From Flavobacterium sp. UBA7680 (GTDB taxonomy: Bacteria; Bacteroidota; Bacteroidia; Flavobacteriales; Flavobacteriaceae): a DNA stretch of 64,000 bases. A program made the translations under genes and the position numbers. Below the pieces are notes generated by a model. It was not told the origin of the DNA and made no database searches. It saw nothing but the letters and a program-made list of their open reading frames with translations. The stretch's first letter is position 1, and the number at the start of each line of letters is the position of its first letter. Below, piece after piece: positions 54,438 through 63,100 of the stretch. Location of the stretch: contig NZ_DLHA01000054.1 in NCBI RefSeq assembly GCF_002482975.1, positions 62,001 through 126,000 of the forward strand. Direction: 5' to 3'.

Positions 54438-55394
54438 TTATTTTGAATTCAATTCTATTTTAGATAATCTTTTTTCAATTTCTAGTAGTTTTTCATTTTG
54501 TTTTTGAAGAATTTCTGCTTTGTATTGTAGCTTTGCTATTTCACACACTTGTTCTTCATCTATTTTTTTCTGTAATGAAATTTTTTTATCTTGCTCAATC
54601 ATATAAAGTGTCAATTCTTCTACTTTTTGTAAAAGCTTAATATTCATTTCAGAAAGATTGATACCATCTTTCTTCATTTTTTCAGCAGAGGCAATTTCTG
54701 GAAGATGCTTATTTTCTTTAATAAATTTGTCTAAAGAATCTAGAGAAGGTAATTTGTAGTTGTTTTCAAAAACAAAGTCAGCACCAGCATCGACGGTAAC
54801 TTTTACTTCCCTTGAAGTAATATTTCCTGCTACAGTCAATCTTGAAGTTGCATTTGTTGTACCAATACCAACATTTCCATTACCTTTTATAATAAATGGA
54901 ATCATATTACTTGCCCCAATATCCCGAACTCTAAAGAAACTGCTTCGTGCAGCGTTCTCTGCTGTTCCAAATGAAGTTACGTCAATAGTGAAAGCGTCAA
55001 TTTGTTCTGAACTACCCGGTACGCTTAAATTTATTTTTGCAGTGTTTAAAGTCTTTGCAGTGAAATCAGTACTGGAGTTATTTAAATTTCCAGAGTGCCA
55101 AATTTTATTCCATCCTTTCCATTGGCTTGACCATCTTCCGAAATATAATTCATTTGTTCCTACTCCGTTTACCAAACTAGCATAATTATTAACATCAAAA
55201 CCAAAATTTAATCCCTGATAGTAATTTGCTCCCAGAGTACTATTTGTTGGAGTAACTGCAACCCATTGTCCATTTACTCCAGAAAAAGATTCTAGGTTTG
55301 TTTCAACGTTTCTTAATGGAAAATAAGTCTGTGAATGTATTATTGTAGAGAATAAGATAAAGAGTATTGCAGATATATTTTTAATGTTTTTCAT
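54438..55394 (-). CDS. Secreted tail-fibre-like protein, paralogue 3
   Basis: This is a 318-residue protein with a signal peptide (MKNIKNISAILFILFSTIIHSQ). The N-terminal part includes WKGWNKIWHSGNLNNSS, a pattern common in phage and pyocin tail fibres (knob-like repeats). The C-terminal module is of a second type (DFVFENNYKLPSLDSLDKFI, ENKHLPEIASAEKMKKDGIN), followed by LLQKVEELTLYMIEQ and a long coiled coil. It overlaps the upstream gene by 14 bp and is 52 bp from paralogue 2. Confidence 0.66.
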   Translation of the reverse strand: MKNIKNISAILFILFSTIIHSQTYFPLRNVETNLESFSGVNGQWVAVTPTNSTLGANYYQGLNFGFDVNNYASLVNGVGTNELYFGRWSSQWKGWNKIWHSGNLNNSSTDFTAKTLNTAKINLSVPGSSEQIDAFTIDVTSFGTAENAARSSFFRVRDIGASNMIPFIIKGNGNVGIGTTNATSRLTVAGNITSREVKVTVDAGADFVFENNYKLPSLDSLDKFIKENKHLPEIASAEKMKKDGINLSEMNIKLLQKVEELTLYMIEQDKKISLQKKIDEEQVCEIAKLQYKAEILQKQNEKLLEIEKRLSKIELNSK

Positions 55395-56328
55395 GCTTGT
55401 TATTTTGATTAGCTTCTATTTTGATTAATCGATTTTCTAAGTCTTCAAGCTTTTTGTTCTCTCTTTCAAGCTCATTTATTTTTTTATTTTGCTCAATCAT
55501 GTAGAGCGTTATTTCTTCTATTTTTTTTAGAAGTGCCATGTTCATTTCGGCAAGCATTAAACCGTTCTTTTCAATTTCTTGAGCAGAAGAGATTTCAGGT
55601 AAATGTTTATTTTCTTTAATATAATTTTCAACTTCTTCCAAAGTTTTAAGTTTATAATCACTTTCAAAGACATAATCAGGAACTAGTGCTCCTAATAAAT
55701 CAACTTTAACCTCTTGAGTATGAATTTTTCCTTTTACCGTTAGTTTTTCATCTGGTGTTAAAGTTCCTATTCCAACATTTGAGGTAAAATAAGCATTTCG
55801 ACTTTGATAAGTACCAGTTGTTGTTGCGTAAGCATCAACTGCAGTTTTAAAAGTTAATTGCCCTCCATTGATTATATTAAAAGGGAGTGGATTTTGAACC
55901 TCATCATACACAACAGGGTTTACAGCATAATTAGATTGATAATAATAAGTAGTTGCACCACCTCGAATCCAGATTATAATTTCTTTATTTCCAGATGCTG
56001 CTGTTATATCTTGCCATCCAGCTATTAATGGACTACTACCGGTAATTATAAGAGGTTTAACATCAGCATCAATAAAATGAGAACCATTTCCCCAAGCAGT
56101 AGTATGAAAATTAAAAGTAGCCATTAATGATCCTCTCCATGATGCATTAGTGTGTACATTGCTTCTGCCTAAAATTAGATTAGTTGGAACATTATTTCCC
56201 CATCCACCATCAATAAATTTTACAGGATAAAATTTATCGAGATCACCATTTACTACAAAATTACCAGAAACCTGCCCGTAAGAAATTATAGAGATTAAAA
56301 CTATAACGCCAGTTAATATTTTTTTCAT
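55381..56328 (-). CDS. Secreted tail-fibre-like protein, paralogue 4
   Basis: This is a 315-residue protein with a signal peptide (MKKILTGVIVLISIISYGQ). The variable region includes NGDLDKFYPVKFIDGGWG and beta-rich segments. The C-terminal module is closest to paralogue 3 (DYVFESDYKLKTLEEVENYI, KENKHLPEISSAQEIEKNGL, LAEMNMALLKKIEEITLYMI) and is followed by a coiled coil. It is the first tail-fibre-like gene of the run, 117 bp after the Fn3-like lipoprotein gene. Confidence 0.66.
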   Translation of the reverse strand: MKKILTGVIVLISIISYGQVSGNFVVNGDLDKFYPVKFIDGGWGNNVPTNLILGRSNVHTNASWRGSLMATFNFHTTAWGNGSHFIDADVKPLIITGSSPLIAGWQDITAASGNKEIIIWIRGGATTYYYQSNYAVNPVVYDEVQNPLPFNIINGGQLTFKTAVDAYATTTGTYQSRNAYFTSNVGIGTLTPDEKLTVKGKIHTQEVKVDLLGALVPDYVFESDYKLKTLEEVENYIKENKHLPEISSAQEIEKNGLMLAEMNMALLKKIEEITLYMIEQNKKINELERENKKLEDLENRLIKIEANQNNKHEKH

Positions 56329-56445
56329 GTTATTTATTTGATTGTTTTAATATTGATATTTCTTTTTCATTTCTTTTATCTTTTTAAGTAATATCTTTAA
56401 GATTTATTAGAGACTAACAGAAAGATTTTGTGATTAAGACGTGTT

Positions 56446-57378
56446 CTAATTTATAGTAAAATTAAAAACTGTACTTCTTGCACTTTGATTTCCGGCTTCA
56501 TCAAACGATTTTACAAACCAATAATATGTTCCAGCAGTCATAGTTTTATTATATGGACTGGTACCTCGGTCTTTGAAGTTTAAATTGGTCAATGCGCTTT
56601 CAGTATAAACATAAATACTGTCTCTTTCTGCGCTTCCAGAAACAGGAATTCTGTTCCATTGAAAATCTATGCTTTTATTAGTTGTAGTACTTGCATTTGT
56701 CGGGCTAGATAAGATTGGGGTGTTGGGAGCTTTCGTGTCTACTAAAATTGATCTTGAAGTGTAAAGGGTTTGTGCAGTTCCGTTACTGGCTCTTACTTTC
56801 CAAGTATATTTACCCTCATCAAATGTAAAATTAAAAAATGTAGCTGCTGAATTTTGTTCTTTTACCAAAGTATTGTTTTCATCCAGAACTTGAAGCTGAT
56901 AGTTTGTTGCACCAATAATAGCATCCCATGATAATTTTTGTAAAGCAGTTTTTGTAGTCAAATTGTTGCTTGGTGTTAATAACACAACAGTATTATTTTG
57001 AAAATCGTCATTATTTAATATTTCAAAGCTTCTTTTGAAGTATACAGTTTCGTATGCGCTGTTAACCGCTCTTATTCGCCATTCATATTTTCCAATGTTT
57101 AATTGCTGTGTATAAGAGTTTTTTGCAACTAAAGTATCCAGTATTATTTGTTGTGGGGCATCAAAACTTGGAGACGCAATTTGTAATTGATATTTATCAG
57201 CACCTTCAACAGTCTCCCATGAGAATGTAATACCTGTTGAAGATAAAGCTGCATTGTTTGCCGGAGCGGTTAATGATACTTCTTTTTTAGAGATATCATC
57301 AACCATTAATATTTCTTCACAAGAAATAAAAGTTAGAAGAACTAGAAGTAGAAAATATTTAAATAAAATTTTAGGCAT
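56446..57378 (-). CDS. Lipoprotein with three Fn3-like repeats
   Basis: This is a 310-residue lipoprotein (LVLLTFISCEE). Three repeats of about 90 residues follow the pattern SL.AP.NN......FSWE...GADKYQLQIA... and KYEWRIRAVN (about 35-120, 130-215, 220-310), a fibronectin III-like fold common in surface lipoproteins. No catalytic motif was seen. It lies 48 bp after the preceding lipoprotein gene and upstream of the tail-fibre-like genes on the same strand. It may be a surface tether or binding partner for them. The specific family was not recognised. Confidence 0.65.
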   Translation of the reverse strand: MPKILFKYFLLLVLLTFISCEEILMVDDISKKEVSLTAPANNAALSSTGITFSWETVEGADKYQLQIASPSFDAPQQIILDTLVAKNSYTQQLNIGKYEWRIRAVNSAYETVYFKRSFEILNNDDFQNNTVVLLTPSNNLTTKTALQKLSWDAIIGATNYQLQVLDENNTLVKEQNSAATFFNFTFDEGKYTWKVRASNGTAQTLYTSRSILVDTKAPNTPILSSPTNASTTTNKSIDFQWNRIPVSGSAERDSIYVYTESALTNLNFKDRGTSPYNKTMTAGTYYWFVKSFDEAGNQSARSTVFNFTIN

Positions 57379-57426
57379 GATATTTAGGAATAGACATTAA
57401 TATAATTAGTAAACGCTGAGAAGAAG

Positions 57427-58155
57427 CTACATATCAAACAAATCTTTGTTGTTTTTCTTTTCACTTATTTTGCGTTTTGTGATTCCAGAACAGCTGTTGT
57501 TTTCGTTTACAATATCAGCGACATTCCATGTTCCTTTAATTGATTTAACCCAGCAGAAAGAACTTACCTGATATGCAACAATTGTTTCTGGATTGATGTC
57601 TATGGTATCTGTTTTTTTTCCGCCTTTGAATAAAGAAATTGTGTATTTTTTGTACTGATTATTTGTTAAATAAAAAGCGTCTGATTGTCTGATTTTGGCA
57701 ATTTCTTCAACCGGAAGGCTTACTGCAAGACTTGAAATAATCTTTAAGTTTTGAGTATCAGTTAATAGTTTTAAAATAGAAGCATTATAATCAGCATTGA
57801 TTTCCTGAACTAAACCAGCAATATCTAAAATTTTAATAGTTATCAATTCAGGTTTGACAGGCAAACTATCTATAAAAGCAACTTTTGTTTGATTCTGGTT
57901 GTATTTGGCTTTCGATTTATAGATTTTATTTAATTTTCGATTGTAGGGAACGACTCCAATTTCTATTCGAATATTATTTTCCAGTTTTGATAAACCTTTT
58001 GGCTCAAATACATTTTCATTGTATGATAATTTTGATGTACCAATGCTCCCTAATTCGACAACAGAAGAAGAAAATTTATAGTTGTCATTTTTAATTTTAG
58101 TTGTCTGGCAGGCACTGCAAATTATGATTATCAAGACAACAATTTTTTTTAACAT
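57427..58155 (-). CDS. Unrecognised lipoprotein, first gene of the minus-strand run
   Basis: This is a 242-residue lipoprotein (MLKKIVVLIIIICSACQTTK). The mature part looks beta-rich with one central helix (IVQEINADYNASILKLLTDT) and a Lys-rich C-terminal tail (KRKISEKKNNKDLFDM). I recognise no family. It heads the transcript that continues with the Fn3-like lipoprotein and the tail-fibre and pseudopilin genes, and it faces the plus-strand paralogue at 58449 across a 293-bp AT-rich divergent gap. That gap contains TAGATTTG (58249-58242, minus), which fits a -7 box but without a good -33 element. Confidence 0.6.
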   Translation of the reverse strand: MLKKIVVLIIIICSACQTTKIKNDNYKFSSSVVELGSIGTSKLSYNENVFEPKGLSKLENNIRIEIGVVPYNRKLNKIYKSKAKYNQNQTKVAFIDSLPVKPELITIKILDIAGLVQEINADYNASILKLLTDTQNLKIISSLAVSLPVEEIAKIRQSDAFYLTNNQYKKYTISLFKGGKKTDTIDINPETIVAYQVSSFCWVKSIKGTWNVADIVNENNSCSGITKRKISEKKNNKDLFDM

Positions 58156-58392
58156 AAGATTCTTTTTTATGAATGAGAAAATATAATATTTTTATTAAAA
58201 TATAATATTTTATATATTATTTTTAGCTGTAATTTTTTTAACAAATCTAGTAAAATTGATGTAATAGATTGTTAAAATTTAATCTTTTATTTTTAACCTA
58301 AATTGTTGGTTTTTCTCTCATTTTTCACTTTGATTTTGTGCCTTTTAATTTTCCAGTACCATCAATTAAAGTTATTATATATTGTTAAATTT

Positions 58393-58426
58393 TTGATTCA
58401 AATTATGAGGTAATATCTTATATTTG
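58393..58426 (+). promoter_or_regulatory. Promoter of tail-fibre-like paralogue 5
   Basis: TTG (58393-58395), 23 bp and TATATTTG (58419-58426) fit the Bacteroidota promoter. The ATG follows at 58449. Confidence 0.5.
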
Positions 58427-58448
58427 ATTTCTAATTTAAAATATAATT

Positions 58449-59426
58449 ATGAAAAAAACTTTAAGTCTTTTGGCTTTTTTACTATGTCAAATTATTAATA
58501 GTCAAACATTCTCAACAAATTTAACACCTGTTGGTTGGGAGCATAACATTTTATTTAATTCTGTAACTCGTTATACAGTAACTCAAGAAGGGCCAGCAAT
58601 TAATTTACCAGGATTGTTTGATGGAAGTATGAATCCTTATTATATGGCAGGAGTTACACCGTCAACTCCAAAAGTTATTCTTATTGAAGGTTTATCAGGG
58701 TATCATACCCAAGCAGGAGCATGGGTTGGATGGACCACGCGCTATTTACCAGCAAGTAGATTTAAGATTGAAGGCTACGATACGTATAATGGAGTAAATG
58801 TATGGAGGGTAATAGCTGATTATTCAGATGTTGATTATGGGAATTATAATTTTTCAGTGAAGATTCCAGTTGGTGGTGTTTACAGCAAATTAAAATTTAC
58901 ATTTTATAACGGACAGGGAGGAAATGTTGGTCTGTCGGAGCTGTTTTTTATTCATCCGGAAGCTACAAGTCCATATTCGGGATTATTGACGCAATCGGCT
59001 ACTAATTGGCAGAATTATGGTACAAATTTATTCTATAATTTAGGAAATGTTGGTATTGGCATAAATGCTCCTCAAAATAAACTTGACGTAAATGGAACAG
59101 TTCATGCAAAAGAAGTAAAAGTAGATGTTACAGGATGGCCAGATTATGTTTTTAAAAACAATTATAATTTGCCAACTCTTGAAGAAGTAGAAAAACATAT
59201 CACTGAAAAAGGCCATTTAGAAAATATTCCAAGTGAAGATGAAGTTATAAAAAATGGAATATCTTTAGGAGAGATGAATGCTAAACTACTTCAAAAAATT
59301 GAAGAGCTAACTCTTTATATGATTGATGTAAATAAGAAAGTAAATATGCTTCAGGTTAATAATGATAGGCTTATTGAGGAGAATAAGATGTTTGTTAAAA
59401 AGATTGAAGACTTAGAAAAGAAATAG
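58449..59426 (+). CDS. Secreted tail-fibre-like protein, paralogue 5
   Basis: This is a 325-residue protein with a signal peptide (MKKTLSLLAFLLCQIINSQ). The N-terminal domain (about 25-190) is a beta-rich unit unlike the other four. The C-terminal module matches paralogues 1 and 2 (EEVEKHITEKGHLENIPSED, EVIKNGISLGEMNAKLLQ), ending in a coiled coil. It is the only member on the plus strand. It has its own promoter and is followed by two tandem terminators. It lies between the two Rhs loci. Confidence 0.66.
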   Translation: MKKTLSLLAFLLCQIINSQTFSTNLTPVGWEHNILFNSVTRYTVTQEGPAINLPGLFDGSMNPYYMAGVTPSTPKVILIEGLSGYHTQAGAWVGWTTRYLPASRFKIEGYDTYNGVNVWRVIADYSDVDYGNYNFSVKIPVGGVYSKLKFTFYNGQGGNVGLSELFFIHPEATSPYSGLLTQSATNWQNYGTNLFYNLGNVGIGINAPQNKLDVNGTVHAKEVKVDVTGWPDYVFKNNYNLPTLEEVEKHITEKGHLENIPSEDEVIKNGISLGEMNAKLLQKIEELTLYMIDVNKKVNMLQVNNDRLIEENKMFVKKIEDLEKK

Positions 59427-59472
59427 CTGTTAGAATAGTTTTAAAATTTTCAAGATTTTGATAGTTAAAAAA

Positions 59473-59507
59473 ATGAACGAATGTTTCCTTGACTTCGTGC
59501 ATTTTTT
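59473..59507. terminator. Terminator hairpin 1 of a duplicated pair
   Basis: GAACGAA / TTCGTGC (one mismatch) is followed by six T residues, and by A residues on the other side, so it could work in both directions. Flanking sequence TATAAAAGTTTATT is shared with the second copy. Confidence 0.6.
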
Positions 59508-59640
59508 ATAAAAGTTTATTAATGATTCTTTTTTATTTTTATAGCTTTCGCGTATTCACTAGCAAGACGCTGCGCCAGCAAGGGTGAGGAATAATTGTTG
59601 AGAAAATTTTAAACTTTTAAGGAAATTTTAAAATAAAAAA

Positions 59641-59676
59641 ATGCACGAATGTTTAACTTAACGTCGTGCATTTTTT
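59641..59676. terminator. Terminator hairpin 2 of a duplicated pair
   Basis: The perfect stem ATGCACGA / TCGTGCAT with a 15-nt loop is flanked by A7 and T6, bidirectional. It is nearly the same as the hairpin 165 bp upstream. The 339-bp gap between 59427 and 59765 holds these two hairpins, a weak ACCCTT/AAGGGT stem (about 59702-59733) and no gene. Confidence 0.8.
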
Positions 59677-59765
59677 ATAAAAGTTTATTATTTGTTTTTA
59701 CACCCTTTCATATATTTACAAGCGAGAAGGGTAATCGGTCAATCAAAAGAGAAATGAAATTATAT

Positions 59766-60131
59766 TTATTTTATTTTTTCATAATACTGATCTAAATCTT
59801 GGTTAAGATTTATTTTTAGATTTCCGAAAAATATTCTTTCGATTGATGTCTCAAGACTTCCTTGCTCATGGCCATTGTCATAATTCAGTGAAATATTAGT
59901 ACTAAATATAGTGTGGTTTAATTCATATGTACCGTTTCCAAAATACGAACTAACAAAGTTGTTTTTTTTCAGAATAATTAAAGTATCTGCAACATGAGGA
60001 TTTTCCCCTATAAAATCATTCTCATAATTGCGATTAACATATGTACCTGCTATCATATCTTCAGTAATGAAATATTTATAAAAATAAATGGAAACTAAGG
60101 AGATAGTCAAAATTATTAAAGCTTTTTTCAT
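59766..60131 (-). CDS. Small membrane-anchored protein, candidate immunity protein of second Rhs
   Basis: This is a 121-residue protein with an N-terminal hydrophobic segment (MKKALIILTISLVSIYFYKY) without a lipobox Cys, so either an uncleaved anchor or a weak signal. The remainder is a small beta-rich domain (TLIILKKNNFVSSYFGNGTY, ELNHTIFSTNISLNYDNG). I recognise no family. It begins 2 bp after the Rhs stop, the same layout as at 40136, but with no visible sequence similarity to that lipoprotein. Different immunity genes beside different toxin tails is what polymorphic toxin loci predict; function is inferred. Confidence 0.58.
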   Translation of the reverse strand: MKKALIILTISLVSIYFYKYFITEDMIAGTYVNRNYENDFIGENPHVADTLIILKKNNFVSSYFGNGTYELNHTIFSTNISLNYDNGHEQGSLETSIERIFFGNLKINLNQDLDQYYEKIK

Positions 60132-60133
60132 TA

Positions 60134-63100
60134 TTATCTATTAGTGGTCATAAATATATATGTTTGATATGTATTATTTTCTCCTTTAATTGGCGGATAC
60201 CACATACCATTATCACCAATATATCCTTTTCCTCTTTCATAATTGTGGACGGGCAAGTGATAATAGAACGAACTTCTGGATTTAGAATCTTGCACTATAT
60301 TCAAAACATTGTCCCCAAGCTTATAAAAACTTACATTATAAGTTCCCATCATTTGTACCTGCATATTATTAAACGTCCAATAATTATCCCAAATATAATA
60401 AAAATTAGCTTCGTAACCTTTTTTAAGGCTCCCCGATTTTATAAATTTATTATATAGACCTCCATATAAATAATTATCATGTATAGCTATATTTGCAGGA
60501 TGCGTGCCTTCAAATATACTTCTAACCGGACCTAAATCATTTTTCCATTCATCATATATAGTTTGCCAATCCACATCATTGCCACGTATTGTTCCAGATA
60601 ACGTTTTCTTTCCGTTATTTATTGTAGCCCAATTTCCTTGCCTGTCGGTTGCATATGTTAGTTGATTTCCTTTAGAATCTTTTTTGTTTGAATGGTAAAA
60701 GTCAACTCCTATATCATCCCCAACATTTGATGTTTTTTTGTAATTTCCATCTTTATCCTGTTCATATTCACCATCTTTACTTCCCATGTTTGTCATTAAA
60801 CTCTTAAATTGGTTTTGAGCATCTACTCCAGTGTATTTTGTTCCTCCTTCGAAGTCTTCTACTGCCATTCCATCAGGATCAATGAAGAAAACAGGATTGT
60901 TTAATGCATAATTATATGGAGAAAATCGTCTGGATATTTCTGAAAGAGGATCAATATTCATCCAACGACAAAGTGCAGGGTCATAATTACGTGCTCCATA
61001 ATCATAAAAATCTAATTGTTTTCCATTGATGTTATTATCCTGCAATTCTTTTCCATTGTACTTATACTTATTATCTACACCATTAATAGCAGAATTGTAG
61101 CCTTTTTGCATTAAGCCAAAAGCATAATAATTATTCTCCTGTACAATTTCACTGGTGTTAACTACTCCATTATTGTCTTTATCCTGATAACTTAAACGGA
61201 TATTACCTAAGTGGTCTTTATATTGGTAAATATAATTATAAATTCCTGCATTATAAGTAATGTATCCTTCAGGGTGAGAAAATTGTTTAAGGCTATTATT
61301 TTCATAAACAAAACTTCCGGCATAATCGGTGCTTCCGCCTGTGCTAATCGTTTTACGTTGTTTTATACCTGTTGCATCGTAAAAATAACTTATGGTGCCT
61401 CCGTTTATACTTACAGATGTAGGTAGGTTTAAATGATTGTAACTTATAGCTGTAATACCTTTGTTGGCGTCAGTTTTCATGTTGCCATTATTGTCATAAG
61501 TATATTCGATTGGAATATTTGCTCCATTACTAAAACCTTCTGTGCTTCCAGAACTGTCTTCAACTTTGTCAAGTCTGTTTCCTGTATAAGTATAAGCAAG
61601 ATTGTCCATAGTTCCAAATGTTGTTGCAGTTGGATTAATATGTCCGAGTCTTAGAATGCTCATAATATTACCATTCTTGTCGTAGCTTAAACCTTCGTTA
61701 TACCTTCCGGAATTTAAAGTTGAATTGTCTGTAGCCTGTGTTAATCTGTTTAGTGCATCGTAGGTGTATGTGTAATTTTTTAAGCTGCTATCTGTATTAG
61801 CTGTTTTCCAAGAAGTCTGGCTTATGTTGCCATTGTACAATTTCTTCAAAGGATCAGTAATATCATTGTAATTGATTTGAAAGGCAAACAAATTAGCGCC
61901 AATTGTATTTATATTATTAATACCTTTTAGCCATCCTCTAATATTATAATTGTAGGTGACGTTTTGTAAACGAGACTGATTTATTTTTCCTCCAACGCCT
62001 TTAGAAATTAATTGTCCTAATTTATCATAGGTATTACTTGCAATTATTTCTTTTGTTTGATTGTTTATAGACTGGCTCTGTGTTAGTATGCGGCCAACGT
62101 GATCGTATGAATAGGAATCTACAATAGTAATTAAAGCATCAATACCTTTTTTATGGGTGCTGGTTGTTTCTAAAACCTTGCCTCCAAAATCAAACTGCGT
62201 TTTTACTGCAGCTATACTATTTAAAAAGTTATTTTTATTATAATTGTATACAGTCCTGCCCTTATTGTCATAATAATTTACAGTTGTTATCCAGTTACTG
62301 GTTCCTAAAACTCGTACTTTAGAGCAAGTAGACAATCCTTTGGCATTAGAAATAGGAGTAATTCCATAGGCTGAAACTGATGTACCACCATCTAAATCAA
62401 TACTACTATAATCGTCATAATAATTTATGGTAAATAAATCTATACCTGAATTAGGGAAAGCAGTATTTGAATAGTTTAAACTTGTTCCAAGAATGTTTAA
62501 AACAGAAGCTTGTTTATTCTCAAATGTTGAAGAACTATTGTCTGCCAATGTCTGCACAGATATTCTGGTAACATCTGTAGCATTAACATATTCTCCAGTA
62601 TAAGCAGGTCTGCTAAATGCATCATACTTTGTAAAAAGCCATTTTTTATCAGCTCTTAAATTTGCATCTTGTGTTAGTACAGGTCTGTCTAATTTGTCAT
62701 ATACTATATATTCCCAATCTTTACCAGGTAGTTTTTTCTCAACAAGTCTGTTCTTTATATCGTATTTATATTGGTAGCATAAATTATTTAGAATTGTGAC
62801 ATCTGCTACGATTCTATTACCTATACAATTGGTAGGAAGATTAACAGTAAATGTCGAAGAAAAACTTATTGATGGAGCTCCTGTAACACTAGTTAGTTTT
62901 AATTTTCCATTTACAATACTGGCGTTATAATCTCCATTTGATATTAGCCCCAAATTCATATCTGGGAGGGTGCACGGAGTAGTTGGCAGATCTTGTGGAG
63001 TATTACTTAAAAACGAAGTATTGTAACCGCCGCTAAAAACAACCTTTAATACATTATTTACAATAGTTACATAGACTGAACCTGCGCCGCTTGTAGTTCC

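Noticed and set aside
52507..55185. Plus-strand ORFs of 132 and 141 residues
   Set aside because: They are shadows of the tail-fibre-like genes, proline-rich from antisense Gly codons.
40545..59426. Type IX secretion C-terminal signals on the Rhs and fibre proteins
   Set aside because: No T9SS-type C-terminal beta domain is visible; the ends are toxin domains or coiled coils.
59468..59690. Integron attC-like sites (GTTTAAC...GTCGTGC hairpins)
   Set aside because: The hairpins lack paired R/L boxes of attC, have A/T flanks of terminators, and no integrase or cassette array is nearby.
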